Below are positions 7,835-19,701 of a stretch of 64,000 nucleotides of DNA, piece after piece; the stretch's first letter is position 1, and each line of letters starts with the position of its first letter. Below the pieces are notes generated by a model. The model worked only from the letters and a program-made list of their open reading frames with translations, ran no database searches and was not told where the DNA came from. The stretch is from Caballeronia concitans (lineage in GTDB: Bacteria; Pseudomonadota; Gammaproteobacteria; Burkholderiales; Burkholderiaceae). The stretch spans positions 1,116,001-1,180,000 of the forward strand of contig NZ_FCNV02000001.1 of NCBI RefSeq assembly GCF_001544615.1, read 5' to 3'. The position numbers and the translations under genes were made by a program.

Positions 7835-9514
7835 GTGAGTACCTCGACTGTTGAACAAGACGGCTTTGCGCTCATGCGCGATTCGATGGAATACGACGTA
7901 GTGATCGTCGGCGGCGGTCCGGCCGGCCTCTCGGCGGCGATTCGCCTCAAGCAGCTCGCCGAGGAGAAAGGCACCGACATCAGCGTGTGCCTGCTGGAAA
8001 AGGGCTCGGAAATCGGCGCGCATATTCTCTCCGGCGCAGTCATGGACCCGCGCGCGCTCTCCGAGCTGATCCCGGACTGGAAGGAGCAGGGCGCGCCGCT
8101 GAACGTGCCGGTGACCGAAGACCGCTTCTTGTTTCTTTCGGCGACCGGCGCGAAGGCGGTGCCGAACTGGATGTTGCCTCACAACTTCAAGAACCACGGC
8201 AACTACGTGATCAGCCTCGCGAACGTCACGCGCTGGCTCGGAACCGTGGCCGAAGCGATGGGCGTCGAAATCTTCCCGGGCTTTCCGGCAGCGGAGATTC
8301 TCTTCAACGACGACGGTTCGGTGAAGGGCGTGGCCACCGGCAACATGGGCATCGGCAAGGACGGCCGGCCGACCGAGAACTTCCAGCTCGGCATGGAATT
8401 GCACGCGAAGTACACGCTCTTCTGCGAAGGCTGCCGCGGGCATCTCGGGCGGCAGCTCAACGAGCGGCTTCATTTGAGCAAGGATTCGGATCCGCAGGTT
8501 TATGGCATCGGCATGAAGGAGTTGTGGGAGATCGATCCGGCGAAGCATCAGCCGGGCCTCGTGATCCACACGGCGGGCTGGCCGCTCGAATCGGATACGT
8601 ATGGCGGCTCGTATCTGTATCACACCGACAATAGCCAGGTGATGGTCGGCTTCGTGGTGGGCCTCGCTTATACGAACCCGTATCTGTCGCCGTTCGAAGA
8701 GTTTCAGCGCTACAAGACGCATCCGGAAATCCGCAAGTTCCTCGAGGGCGGCAAGCGTGTGTCGTATGGTGCGCGCGCCATCACGGCGGGCGGATTGATG
8801 TCGTTGCCGAAGCTGGTTTTTCCGGGCGGCGCGCTCGTGGGCGACAACGCGGGCTTTCTGAACGCATCGCGCATCAAGGGCAGCCACGCGGCGATCAAGA
8901 CCGGCATGCAGGCAGCGGAAGCGGCCTTCGATGCCGTTCAGGACGATCGTCAACACGACGAGCTATCGGCGTATCCCGAAGCGTTCCGCAAATCGTGGCT
9001 GCACGACGAACTGCATCGCGCGCGCAATTTCAAGCAGTGGATGAGCAAGGGCCTGTACCTCGGCACGCTGATGGTGGGCATCGAGCAGAAGCTCTTCGGC
9101 GGGAAGGTGCCGTGGACGCTGCATCATCGGCATCGCGATCATGAGATGCTCAAGCCCGCGTCGCAGTGCAAGCCGATCGACTATCCGAAGCCCGACGGCA
9201 AGCTCACGTTCGACCGTCTCTCTTCGGTGTTCATCTCGAACACGAATCACGAGGAAAATCAGCCGGCGCATTTGACGCTGAAGGACGCGACCGTGCCCGT
9301 GAACGTGAATCTGCGCGCGTATGCGGGTCCGGAAAGCCGTTTCTGTCCTGCGGGCGTGTACGAGTTCGTGAAGGACGATAGCGACGAGGATCGTCTGCAG
9401 ATCAACGCGCAGAATTGCGTGCACTGCAAGACATGCGACATCAAGGACCCGACGCAGAACATCGTCTGGGTGACGCCGGAAGGTGGCGGCGGGCCGAACT
9501 ATCCGAACATGTGA
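7835..9514 (+). CDS. Electron transfer flavoprotein-ubiquinone oxidoreductase
   Basis: 559 residues, the normal length for ETF-QO. It moves electrons from reduced ETF, loaded by acyl-CoA and other dehydrogenases, into the membrane ubiquinone pool. The FAD-binding motif GGGPAGLSAA is at residues 26-35. The C-terminal 4Fe-4S ligands are C504, C528, C531 and C534 (CVHCKTC). The GTG at 7835 is chosen because GGAGG lies about 10 nt upstream, while in-frame ATGs at 7874 and 7886 lack a ribosome site. Its place next to acyl-CoA genes fits its role. A good terminator follows directly. Confidence 0.95.
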   Translation: MSTSTVEQDGFALMRDSMEYDVVIVGGGPAGLSAAIRLKQLAEEKGTDISVCLLEKGSEIGAHILSGAVMDPRALSELIPDWKEQGAPLNVPVTEDRFLFLSATGAKAVPNWMLPHNFKNHGNYVISLANVTRWLGTVAEAMGVEIFPGFPAAEILFNDDGSVKGVATGNMGIGKDGRPTENFQLGMELHAKYTLFCEGCRGHLGRQLNERLHLSKDSDPQVYGIGMKELWEIDPAKHQPGLVIHTAGWPLESDTYGGSYLYHTDNSQVMVGFVVGLAYTNPYLSPFEEFQRYKTHPEIRKFLEGGKRVSYGARAITAGGLMSLPKLVFPGGALVGDNAGFLNASRIKGSHAAIKTGMQAAEAAFDAVQDDRQHDELSAYPEAFRKSWLHDELHRARNFKQWMSKGLYLGTLMVGIEQKLFGGKVPWTLHHRHRDHEMLKPASQCKPIDYPKPDGKLTFDRLSSVFISNTNHEENQPAHLTLKDATVPVNVNLRAYAGPESRFCPAGVYEFVKDDSDEDRLQINAQNCVHCKTCDIKDPTQNIVWVTPEGGGGPNYPNM

Positions 9515-9524
9515 AGAGTGTTCG

Positions 9525-9562
9525 AGCGGCGTCGCGCGGTATTTCCGGCGACGCCGCTTTTC
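9525..9562 (+). terminator. Rho-independent terminator of the ETF-QO gene
   Basis: An 11-bp perfect stem (9525-9535 with 9548-9558, AGCGGCGTCGC and its complement), a 12-nt loop, then TTTTCC. It begins 10 nt after the stop codon. The T tract is short, but the stem is very stable. Confidence 0.75.
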
Positions 9563-9792
9563 CGTTCAACGCCTCACTGCATTCCCTAGAGCAGGCTTTC
9601 GCCGGGACGCAAGGAGCGCGTCGCTTCGGCGTCGTGTACTTCGAGGCGAAATGATCCTGGCGGAACGCGATCGCGCTTCGTCGTCTTGTCTCTTTTCGGT
9701 GTCGCAGACCGCGATGCCACGAGTCTCGCGCGAAATTTGTATCAGCCAGGCGCCGTATAGGATATGAAGCCGTTCACGATTCGGGGTTGACG

Positions 9793-10536
9793 TTGATCGC
9801 ACTGGACAACGTCGCGCCCCGGCTGCTTTTCACGGTGCTCGATGACGCGACGCGAGCCGAGCTGTTCGCGCCGGAAAGGATATGCGCTATCGGCAGGGCG
9901 ACCGGAATCGCAAGTTTCAGTTCATCATCGACGGCAACGTGAGCTTCAGCCGTCTCGATAGCGCGGGCCAGAGAGTGAGCGGGCGAATCGTTCGGCGAGC
10001 TTCCGTTGCTCACCGGGCGGCCGCGCACGCATGACGCCGTGGCCGTGGGCGCGGTGCGTCTGCTGAGCATCTCAGACCGTGAGTTTCGCGATCTGTTGAA
10101 CCGGCGGCCGAATCTGCGCGATCGCCTGCTCGCCGAGACCGCCGAAAGGCTGATCCACGCGGCTGACCGGCTCGACAGCGCGCTTTGCCTGTCGGTGCCG
10201 CAACGCGTCGCTCGGTTTCTCGTCGCGGGCATAGAGCGGGGCGGCGGCGGGCCGTCGCTTGCCGTGCGGCAGACGGACATTGCAGAGACGCTTGGCGTGA
10301 CGCGCGAGGCGGTTTCGGCTGCATTGAGGCGATTCCGCGAAGCGCGCCTGATCGACACGCGTTACCGCGTCATCGATGTTCTCGATCCCGATGGCCTGCG
10401 TCGCGCGATGGAAGGCGGCGCGGCGGTCCGAATCGACATCGCGGCCACTCGACATCACTCGACATTGAACGCCCGCCCGCTTTCCCGCGATAATGCGACG
10501 ACTCCACCTCGCGCCTCACGGCTCATGCCTCCATGA
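9793..10536 (+). pseudogene. Crp/Fnr-family regulator broken by two frame changes
   Basis: Three pieces of one Crp/Fnr protein follow each other in different frames. From a TTG at 9793 the first frame gives LDNVAPRLL...ATRAELFA. Around 9868-9873 homology moves to the next frame (MRYRQGDRNRKFQFIIDGNVSF, cNMP-like beta-roll). Around 9975-9982 it returns to the first frame at GESFGELPLLTGRPRTHD and continues through the dimer helix and a helix-turn-helix (RQTDIAETLGVTREAVS). At the second joint about six or seven residues expected between beta-strands are missing, as if some 20 nt were deleted. The C-terminus runs past the usual family end by about 30 residues and its stop overlaps the next gene. 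Sequencing error is possible, but two offset changes plus missing residues suggest real decay. Confidence 0.72.
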
Positions 10537-11336
10537 CCGAAATCCAGTCCGCGGTGCTCGTTTTCGTGCTGCTGCTCGCGAGCACCGGCATCGGCGCGAT
10601 CGTGCGGCCGCTGCTGCCCGAAGAGCACAAGGCGCAGGAGACGGTGCAACTCGTGCAGTTGCTCGTCGGCATGCTGGTGACGTTCGCGGCGCTGGTGCTC
10701 GGACTTTTGACGGCATCGGCGAAAACGGTTTTCGATACCACCGACAACGACGTGCGCAGCTACGCCGCCGCCATCATCGAGCTGGATCACACGATGCGCG
10801 ACTACGGCCCGGAACTCGACCGCACCCGCGCGATGCTGCGCGCCTACACCGCCGCCGCGATCGCGAGCACGTGGCCCGCCGAGCCGCCGCCGCCGGGCGA
10901 TTACTACCCGAAAATCCCGCCGATGCCGCATGCGAACGGCAAGCTCGCGGACCGCGGACTCGGCGAGATGCTCGATCGCGGCCAGCGCCAGGTGCGGCTG
11001 CTCGAACCCGCGGACGCCTATCATCGCAAGCTCGCCGACGACAGCGCCACGCGCTTCGAGCAGTTGATCGCGCTGCGCTGGAAGCTGATCGAGGAAGCGC
11101 ACGGAACGATTTCGTATCCGTTCGACCGCATTCTCGTCGGCTGGCTGCTGATCATTTTTCTTTGCTTCGGGCTGATCGCGCCGCGCAACGCGCTCTCGCT
11201 CGTGACGATCATGCTGGGCGCGCTGTCGATTGCGTCCGCCGTGCTCGTCATCCTCGATCTCGACACGCCGTTCACCGGCCCCATCATGATTCATAGCGAG
11301 CCTATGCGCGAAGCGCTCGTCTACCAAAGCCGATGA
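10533..11336 (+). CDS. DUF4239 (bestrophin-like) membrane protein
   Basis: 267 residues with four predicted membrane helices: about 5-25, 42-62, 205-225 and 230-250, and a long soluble middle part. This arrangement and the GLLTASAKTVFD stretch after helix 2 match DUF4239 proteins, which have been compared to bestrophin channels; no activity is established. The ATG at 10533 overlaps the stop of the upstream Crp-like pseudogene (ATGA), and its own stop overlaps the next ATG in the same way, so the three frames were once translationally coupled. A GATAAT hexamer at 10499-10504 could be a local -10, but no matching -35 was seen. Confidence 0.8.
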   Translation: MTEIQSAVLVFVLLLASTGIGAIVRPLLPEEHKAQETVQLVQLLVGMLVTFAALVLGLLTASAKTVFDTTDNDVRSYAAAIIELDHTMRDYGPELDRTRAMLRAYTAAAIASTWPAEPPPPGDYYPKIPPMPHANGKLADRGLGEMLDRGQRQVRLLEPADAYHRKLADDSATRFEQLIALRWKLIEEAHGTISYPFDRILVGWLLIIFLCFGLIAPRNALSLVTIMLGALSIASAVLVILDLDTPFTGPIMIHSEPMREALVYQSR

Positions 11337-12079
11337 CCTCCCCGAATCTCTATTCCGATCCGCGCCTCGTCGCGCTCTACGACGCCCTCAATCCCGCCGG
11401 TCCCGATACCGCGTTCTACGTGGCGCTGGCCGAATCGGCGGGGCATGTCGTCGATCTCGGCTGCGGCACGGGTCTGCTCGCGTGCGAACTGGCGGAGCGG
11501 GGCTATCGCGTGACGGGCATCGATCCGTCGCGGGAAATGCTGCGGGTGGCGCGCGGGCGGCCCGGCGGCGATCGCGTGACGTGGATCGAAGGCGATGCGA
11601 CCGCGCTGCCGTTCGTCGGCGCAGCGGATCTGCTCGTGATGACGGGCCACGTCGTGCAGATTTTCCTCGACGACGCCTCGCTGCTCGCGACGCTCGTCGC
11701 CGCGCGGCGGGCGTTGCGGCCGGGCGGGCGTATCGCGTTCGAGAGCCGGAATCCGGCGGCGCGGGCGTGGGAGGGCTGGACGGCGGATCGCTCGTTACGA
11801 CGCATCCGCGCAGCCGAAGGACGCATCGTCGAAACGTGGCAGCAGCGGCACGAAGCGCCGGATCCGCTCGCGACGGGCCGCGTCGCGTTCACGACGCATT
11901 TTCGCTTCGCCGAAAGCGATGAAACCTTGCGTGCGCCAAGCGAACTGCGCTTTCGCACGCAGGACGAACTCGCGCGTTTGCTGACGCGGACGGGATTCGC
12001 GCGCATCGACTGGTATGGGGACTGGAACCGCGCGCCGGTGGATGAAACGAGCCGCGAGCTGATCGCGGTGGCGCGCTAG
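11333..12079 (+). CDS. Class I SAM-dependent methyltransferase
   Basis: 248 residues. SAM-binding motif I VVDLGCGTG is at residues 39-47 and the acidic residue after beta-2 is in GIDPS (62-66). The rest fits a Rossmann methyltransferase of the Methyltransf_25 type. The substrate is not predictable. The start codon overlaps the stop of the DUF4239 gene (ATGA at 11333), so the two are coupled. It converges on the rubredoxin gene, with a hairpin between them. Confidence 0.85.
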   Translation: MTSPNLYSDPRLVALYDALNPAGPDTAFYVALAESAGHVVDLGCGTGLLACELAERGYRVTGIDPSREMLRVARGRPGGDRVTWIEGDATALPFVGAADLLVMTGHVVQIFLDDASLLATLVAARRALRPGGRIAFESRNPAARAWEGWTADRSLRRIRAAEGRIVETWQQRHEAPDPLATGRVAFTTHFRFAESDETLRAPSELRFRTQDELARLLTRTGFARIDWYGDWNRAPVDETSRELIAVAR

Positions 12080-12080
12080 G

Positions 12081-12110
12081 AAATGCGAAAACGCCGCGAA
12101 GAACGCAGCG
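12081..12110 (-). terminator. Terminator after rubredoxin
   Basis: Read leftward: CGCTGCG, loop TTCTT, CGCGGCG (one G-T pair), then TTTTCGCATTT. It lies 19 nt beyond the rubredoxin stop codon and also inside the 49-nt convergent gap, so it may insulate the methyltransferase too. Confidence 0.55.
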
Positions 12111-12128
12111 CTTTGGCTCAATACGGCA

Positions 12129-12311
12129 TCAGAACTCGACGACGACGAAATCTTCCTTGCCGACGTCGCATTCGGGGCAACGCCAGTCGGCGGGGATATC
12201 GGCGAAACGCGTGCCCGGCGCGATGCCTTCGTTCGGCAGGCCGTCTTGTTCGTTATAAACCCAGCCGCAAATCAGGCACACCCAGCTTTTGTATTCGATG
12301 ACTTCGCTCAC
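12129..12311 (-). CDS. Rubredoxin
   Basis: 60 residues binding one Fe(Cys)4 centre through C12, C15 (CLIC) and C45, C48 (CPEC); the surrounding PGTRFADIPADWRCPEC is a standard rubredoxin signature. It carries single electrons, usually to alkane hydroxylases or in oxidative stress defence. The start is a GTG at 12311; a possible ATG upstream is out of frame. A very long leftward frame continues upstream of this gene across the uup locus but is not coding. No alkane hydroxylase is nearby. Confidence 0.92.
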   Translation of the reverse strand: MSEVIEYKSWVCLICGWVYNEQDGLPNEGIAPGTRFADIPADWRCPECDVGKEDFVVVEF

Positions 12312-12500
12312 GACAAACTCTTGATCTGAAATGGAAACATGCCGTCCGCGAGGCGCTCCGACGCGGCATCCGGCGACCCGGCATCTTACCCGAATCGGCG
12401 CAAGCGTTCGTTCTAACGGCGGCTGACCCCGATGCGCGCGGCGGAAAGCCGGGTGTATGCTGGGTCGCGGTTTGTGGCTGCCCTCGACCAGGAGAACACG

Positions 12501-12911
12501 ATGTTCAAAAACACGCTTTTTGCCGCCGCGCTCTCGGGCGCCCTCGCGCTCGCCGCATTTTCGGGCGCGGCCCACGCGCAATCGCGCGTCTATTTCGTCG
12601 AGCCGAAGGACGGCGCGACCGTCACGAGCCCGGTCCACGTCAAATTCGGCGTCGACGGCATGAAGATCGAGCCCGCCGGCACGATGACCGAAGGCACGGG
12701 GCATCATCATCTGCTGATCGACAGCGGCCCGCTGCCCAAGGGCACGGTGATTCCCGCGAACGATACATCGCTGCACTACGGCAAGGGCCAGACCGAAGCC
12801 GACGTCAAATTGCCCCCCGGCGACCACACGCTGACGATGCAGTTCGGCGACGGCGCGCATCGCTCGTACGGGCCTGAGATGTCGCAGACGATCAAGGTTC
12901 ACGTCAAGTAG
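12501..12911 (+). CDS. Periplasmic DUF4399 protein
   Basis: 136 residues with a clear signal peptide (cleavage after AHA, residue 26). The mature part begins SRVYFVEPKDGATV and contains GHHHLLID (67-74) and LPPGDHTLTMQFGDG, the hallmarks of DUF4399. These small beta-sandwich proteins are exported and may bind a metal through the HHH cluster at 68-70; no function is proven. An AGGAG site precedes the ATG. It stands alone, diverging from rubredoxin. Confidence 0.85.
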   Translation: MFKNTLFAAALSGALALAAFSGAAHAQSRVYFVEPKDGATVTSPVHVKFGVDGMKIEPAGTMTEGTGHHHLLIDSGPLPKGTVIPANDTSLHYGKGQTEADVKLPPGDHTLTMQFGDGAHRSYGPEMSQTIKVHVK

Positions 12912-13079
12912 ACGCGTGACAGCGTGCCGCCGCGCCTGGGTTCGCGGCGGCCGCCCCTCGTCCGTTCGGCCAACGCAACGCGGGTGCGCCCGGGCGCGGC
13001 GGATACATCGGTACAATGACCGCTTCCACGGTATCGCCATTGCTGGCGAATCGTTCACCGTTCGTTCGCAATCATCCCC

Positions 13080-15014
<1,935 letters not shown>

Positions 15015-15233
15015 GCGCGCTTGCATGGCTTTCGCGCTGCCGTCAAGATGGGCGCGGCCCGCGAAAACCGCTATTCTCCTAGCGCGGCGAGGCGGGCGGA
15101 CGCGGCAAGGTCCGCTCGACGCCAGCCTCGCCAGGCAATTCTCGAGCATTCGACCAAGCATTTTCCGGCGTCACGGACGCACGCGCGATGGCCATTCTTG
15201 CGCGTTCGTCCGCTGCCGGATCAACGTTCAGCT

Positions 15234-17264
15234 ATGTCCACGAAAAAATCCAGTGCGGCCGAAGCAGTCCCCACGAAGCGCGCCATGAGCGCGAAGGCGG
15301 CCGGTTACAGCGAAGCATCGATCAAGGTGCTCAAAGGGCTCGAGCCGGTCAAGCAGCGGCCCGGCATGTACACGCGCACCGAGAATCCGCTGCATATCGT
15401 TCAGGAAGTGATCGACAACGCCTCCGACGAAGCGCTCGGCGGTTACGGCAAGCAGATCACCGTCACGCTGCACGCGGACAACTCGGTGTCGGTCGAAGAC
15501 GACGGCCGCGGCATTCCGTTCGGCCTGCATCCCGAGGAAGGCGTGCCGGTCGTCGAGATCGTGTTCACGCGCCTGCACGCGGGCGGCAAGTTCGACAAGG
15601 CCGCCGGCGGCGCGTACACGTTCTCGGGCGGCTTGCACGGCGTCGGCGTCTCGGTGACGAACGCGCTCGCGACGCGCCTCGAAGTCACGGTCTGGCGCGA
15701 CAACAAGGTCGCGCAACTCGCGTTCGCCAACGGCGACGTCATCGAAGAACTCACGACGCGCGGCGCCGAGCGCGGCGCGAAGAAAAGCGGCACGCGCGTG
15801 CGCGCCTGGCCGAATCCCAAATATTTCGATTCCCCCAACCTGCCGCTCGGCGAACTCCAGCGTCTCTTGCGCTCGAAGGCCGTGCTGCTGCCGGGCGTCG
15901 AAGTGGTGCTCGTCATCGAAAAGACCGGCGAGCGTCAGACGTGGAAGTACGAAGACGGCCTGCGCGGCTATCTGCTCGAAGGCATGGGCGGCAGCGATTT
16001 GCTGATTCCGCTCTTCGAAGGCGAGCGCTACGCCGAAAGCTCGAAGAATACCGAGGAAACCTTCGCGGAAGGCGAAGGCGCGTCGTGGGTCGTCGCGTGG
16101 AGCGAGGAAGGGCCGCTCTTGCGCGAATCGTATGTCAACCTCATTCCGACGCCCGCGGGCGGCACGCACGAATCCGGCCTGCGCGACGGTCTCTTTCAGG
16201 CGGTGAAGAACTTCGTCGAGATTCACAATCTGCAGCCGAAGGGCGTCAAGCTGCTCGCGGAAGACGTGTTCGCGCGCGTATCGTTCGTGCTGTCGGCGAA
16301 GGTGCTCGATCCGCAGTTCCAAGGGCAGATCAAGGAACGCCTCAATAGCCGCGATGCCGTGAAGCTCGTGTCGTCGTTCTCGCGGCCGGCGCTGGAGTTG
16401 TGGCTGAATCAGCATGTCGAGTACGGCAAGAAGCTCGCGGAACTCGTGATCCGTCAGGCGCAGGCGCGCACGCGTGCCGGCCAGAAGGTCGAGAAGCGCA
16501 AGAGCTCGGGCGTGGCGGTGCTGCCGGGCAAGCTGACGGACTGCGAATCGACGGACATTTCGCGCAACGAACTCTTCCTCGTCGAGGGCGATTCGGCGGG
16601 CGGCTCCGCGAAAATGGGCCGCGACAAGGAGTTTCAGGCCATCCTGCCGTTGCGCGGCAAGGTGCTGAACACGTGGGAAACGGAGCGCGACCGGCTCTTC
16701 GCGAACAACGAAGTGCATGACATCGCGGTGGCGATCGGCGTCGATCCGCACGGCCCCGACGATCAGATCGACCTCTCGAATCTCCGTTACGGGAAGATCT
16801 GCATCTTGTCGGACGCGGATGTCGACGGCGCGCACATCCAGGTGCTCCTGCTCACGCTTTTCTTCAAGCATTTCCCGCAGCTGATCGAACGCGGTCATGT
16901 GTGCGTCGCGCGTCCGCCGCTCTTTCGCGTCGATGCCCCCGCGCGCGGCAAGAAGCCCGCGCAGAAGCTCTATGCGCTCGACGAAGGCGAACTCGAAGCG
17001 ATCCTCGACAAGCTGCGCAAGGACGGCGTGCGCGACACGCAATGGAGCATCAGCCGCTTCAAGGGCCTCGGTGAAATGAGCGCGGAACAGCTCTGGGACA
17101 CGACGATGAACCCCGACACGCGCCGTCTCATGCCGGTGGGCTTGGGGGATCTCGGCTTCGATCTCACCGTCTCGCGCATGACGATGCTGATGGGCAAGGG
17201 CGAAGCGGCATCGCGCCGAAGCTGGCTCGAAGAGAAGGGCAACGAAGTCGAAGCGGACATCTGA
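15234..17264 (+). CDS. parE: DNA topoisomerase IV subunit B (ParE)
   Basis: 676 residues. ATPase subunit of topoisomerase IV, which decatenates daughter chromosomes. The GHKL ATP site is seen as VIDNASDEALGG (near 58), DDGRGIP (near 89) and GGLHGVGVS (near 133). The TOPRIM domain carries VEGDSAGGS (near 450) and LSDADVDGAH (near 527). The ATG at 15234 gives MSTKKSSAAEA, the expected short basic N-terminus; the frame is open further upstream but without homology. The next gene, 37 nt downstream, encodes the partner subunit, so this is a parE-parC operon. Confidence 0.95.
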   Translation: MSTKKSSAAEAVPTKRAMSAKAAGYSEASIKVLKGLEPVKQRPGMYTRTENPLHIVQEVIDNASDEALGGYGKQITVTLHADNSVSVEDDGRGIPFGLHPEEGVPVVEIVFTRLHAGGKFDKAAGGAYTFSGGLHGVGVSVTNALATRLEVTVWRDNKVAQLAFANGDVIEELTTRGAERGAKKSGTRVRAWPNPKYFDSPNLPLGELQRLLRSKAVLLPGVEVVLVIEKTGERQTWKYEDGLRGYLLEGMGGSDLLIPLFEGERYAESSKNTEETFAEGEGASWVVAWSEEGPLLRESYVNLIPTPAGGTHESGLRDGLFQAVKNFVEIHNLQPKGVKLLAEDVFARVSFVLSAKVLDPQFQGQIKERLNSRDAVKLVSSFSRPALELWLNQHVEYGKKLAELVIRQAQARTRAGQKVEKRKSSGVAVLPGKLTDCESTDISRNELFLVEGDSAGGSAKMGRDKEFQAILPLRGKVLNTWETERDRLFANNEVHDIAVAIGVDPHGPDDQIDLSNLRYGKICILSDADVDGAHIQVLLLTLFFKHFPQLIERGHVCVARPPLFRVDAPARGKKPAQKLYALDEGELEAILDKLRKDGVRDTQWSISRFKGLGEMSAEQLWDTTMNPDTRRLMPVGLGDLGFDLTVSRMTMLMGKGEAASRRSWLEEKGNEVEADI

Positions 17265-17301
17265 CGCTTAATCGACGCAACGCTTCAAGAACGGATATTC
17301 G

Positions 17302-19620
17302 ATGGGAATCACAGACGATCTCTTCGCCGAGCAGACCGCACCGGACGGCGAAAAACTGACGCTCGGCGACTACGCCGAACGCGCGTATCTCGACTACGCG
17401 GTGAGCGTGGTCAAGGGCCGCGCGCTGCCCGACGTATCGGACGGGCAGAAGCCCGTGCAGCGCCGCATTCTCTACGCGATGAGCGAGATGGGTCTCGCGA
17501 GCACGGCCAAGCCGGTGAAGTCGGCGCGCGTGGTCGGCGACGTGCTCGGCAAGTATCACCCGCACGGCGACCAGTCCGCGTACGACGCGCTCGTGCGTCT
17601 CGCGCAGGACTTTTCGATGCGCTATCCGCTCATCGACGGTCAGGGCAACTTCGGCTCGCGCGACGGCGACGGCGCCGCGGCCATGCGATACACCGAAGCG
17701 CGCCTGACGCCGATCGCGCGTCTCTTGCTCGATGAAATCGATCAGGGCACCGTCGATTTCATGCCGAACTACGACGGCTCGTTCGAAGAACCGAAGCTCT
17801 TGCCCGCGCGCTTGCCGTTCCTGCTGCTGAACGGCGCGTCGGGGATCGCGGTGGGTCTCGCGACGGAGATTCCGTCGCACAACCTGCGCGAAGTGGCGCA
17901 GGCCGCTGTCGCGATGATCCGCGATCCGAAGCTCGGCCACGCGGGCGTGATGGAAAAGCTCACCGGCCCGGACTTCCCGGGCGGCGGGCAGATCATTTCG
18001 TCGCAGGCGGAAATCTCGGCGGCGTACGAAAGCGGGCGCGGCAGCCTCAAGGTGCGCGCGCGCTGGAAGATCGAAGACATGGCGCGCGGCCAGTGGCAGC
18101 TCGTCATCACCGAATTGCCGCCGAACACGTCGGGCCAGAAGGTGCTCGAAGAGATCGAGGAACTGACGAACCCGAAGATCAAGCTCGGCAAGAAGACGCT
18201 CACGCCGGACCAGTTGCAGACCAAGCAGACGCTGCTCGGCCTGCTCGACACCGTGCGCGACGAGTCCGGCAAGGACGCGCCCGTGCGGCTCGTGTTCGAG
18301 CCGAAGTCGAGCCGTATCGATCAGACGGAGTTCGTGAATTCGCTGCTCGCGCACACGAGCCTCGAATCGAATGCGGCGATCAACCTCGTGATGATCGGCG
18401 CGGATGGCCGGCCGCGTCAGAAGGGCATCGTCGAAATCCTGCACGAGTGGGTCGGCTTCCGCTTCGTCACGGTGACGCGCCGGACGCAGCATCGGCTGAA
18501 CAAGGTCAACGACCGCATCCATATTCTCGAAGGGCGCATGATCGTCTTCCTGAATATCGATGAAGTCATTCGCATCATTCGCGAGGCCGAGGAGCCGAAG
18601 CAGGCGCTGATCGCGCGCTTCAGGCTGTCGGACCGGCAGGCCGAGGACATCCTCGAAATCCGGCTGCGGCAACTCGCGCGCCTCGAAGCGATCAAGATCG
18701 AGCAAGAATTGTCCGAGTTGCGCGACGAAAAGACGAAGCTCGAAGAACTGCTCAACAGCGACGCGGCGATGAAGCGTCTGCTCATCAAGGAAATCGAGGC
18801 CGATGCGAAGCAGTTCGGCGACGATCGCCGCACGCTGATTCAGCAGGCCACGCGCGCGACGTTCGAAGCGCGCGTCGTCGATGAGCCGGTGACGGTCGTC
18901 GTTTCGCAAAAGGGCTGGGTGCGCGCGCTGAAGGGCCACGGGCTGGATCCGGCGGGCTTCACGTTCAAGGCCGGCGACAGCCTTTACGCGGTGTTCCAGG
19001 CGCGCACGCCGGATACGCTCATCGCGTGGGGCAGCAACGGGCGCGTGTATTCGGTGCCGGTCGCGACGCTGCCGGGCGGACGAGGCGACGGCGTGCCGGT
19101 GACGTCGCTGATCGAACTCGGATCGGGCACGCACTTGCTGCATTACTTCGCGGCATCGGCGGATCAGCCGTTGCTGCTGGCGTCGAGCAATGGCTTCGGC
19201 TTTATCGCGAAGATCGGCGACATGGTGAGCCGCGTGAAGGCGGGCAAGGCGTTCATGACCATCGACGAAGGCGCGGTTCCGCTTGCGCCGATGCCGGTCG
19301 TGCCGGGCGCGACTTACGTCGCGTGTCTGTCGAGCATGGGCCGCCTGCTCGTGTTCGGCATGGACGAGATGAAGACGCTGTCGGGCGGCGGACGCGGCGT
19401 CACGCTGATGGCGCTCGATCCGAAGGAAACGCTGGTTCAGGCGCTGGCTATCGATGCGCGTGGGGTCGTGCTGACCGGAACGGGGCGCGGCGGCAAGGTG
19501 AGGGACGAGAAGCTCAGCGGGTCGCAGCTGCAACTGCATCTCGGCAAGCGGGCACGGAAGGGGCGTGTGCCGGATACGTCGCTGAAGGTGAGCGAGATGC
19601 GGCCGGTGTTCGAGGGGTGA
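17302..19620 (+). CDS. parC: DNA topoisomerase IV subunit A (ParC)
   Basis: 772 residues; the cleavage-religation subunit that partners ParE. The active-site tyrosine is Y130 in AMRYTEARL, next to the quinolone-resistance region ([15 protein letters not shown]). The tower and coiled-coil gate follow, and the C-terminal half has shortened beta-pinwheel blades such as [10 protein letters not shown]. Length and domain order are normal for beta-proteobacteria. The start at 17302 follows parE by 37 nt. A strong terminator lies 26 nt downstream. Confidence 0.95.
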   Translation: MGITDDLFAEQTAPDGEKLTLGDYAERAYLDYAVSVVKGRALPDVSDGQKPVQRRILYAMSEMGLASTAKPVKSARVVGDVLGKYHPHGDQSAYDALVRLAQDFSMRYPLIDGQGNFGSRDGDGAAAMRYTEARLTPIARLLLDEIDQGTVDFMPNYDGSFEEPKLLPARLPFLLLNGASGIAVGLATEIPSHNLREVAQAAVAMIRDPKLGHAGVMEKLTGPDFPGGGQIISSQAEISAAYESGRGSLKVRARWKIEDMARGQWQLVITELPPNTSGQKVLEEIEELTNPKIKLGKKTLTPDQLQTKQTLLGLLDTVRDESGKDAPVRLVFEPKSSRIDQTEFVNSLLAHTSLESNAAINLVMIGADGRPRQKGIVEILHEWVGFRFVTVTRRTQHRLNKVNDRIHILEGRMIVFLNIDEVIRIIREAEEPKQALIARFRLSDRQAEDILEIRLRQLARLEAIKIEQELSELRDEKTKLEELLNSDAAMKRLLIKEIEADAKQFGDDRRTLIQQATRATFEARVVDEPVTVVVSQKGWVRALKGHGLDPAGFTFKAGDSLYAVFQARTPDTLIAWGSNGRVYSVPVATLPGGRGDGVPVTSLIELGSGTHLLHYFAASADQPLLLASSNGFGFIAKIGDMVSRVKAGKAFMTIDEGAVPLAPMPVVPGATYVACLSSMGRLLVFGMDEMKTLSGGGRGVTLMALDPKETLVQALAIDARGVVLTGTGRGGKVRDEKLSGSQLQLHLGKRARKGRVPDTSLKVSEMRPVFEG

Positions 19621-19645
19621 TGGCGGCGGTTGTTGCTTGATGAGC

Positions 19646-19680
19646 GCCTCGCAGCGATGTGCTGCGAGGCGTTTTGTTTT
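19646..19680 (+). terminator. Terminator of the parE-parC operon
   Basis: A 10-bp perfect stem (GCCTCGCAGC 19646-19655, complement 19661-19670) with a 5-nt loop, then GTTTTGTTTT. It lies between convergent parC and the toxin gene and may serve both. Confidence 0.85.
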
Positions 19681-19701
19681 GTGGCCTTTTGCGTTACGGA
19701 T

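Noticed and set aside
17164-19539. Leftward open frame of 791 codons opposite parC
   Set aside because: Antisense shadow of a strongly conserved gene; no family features.
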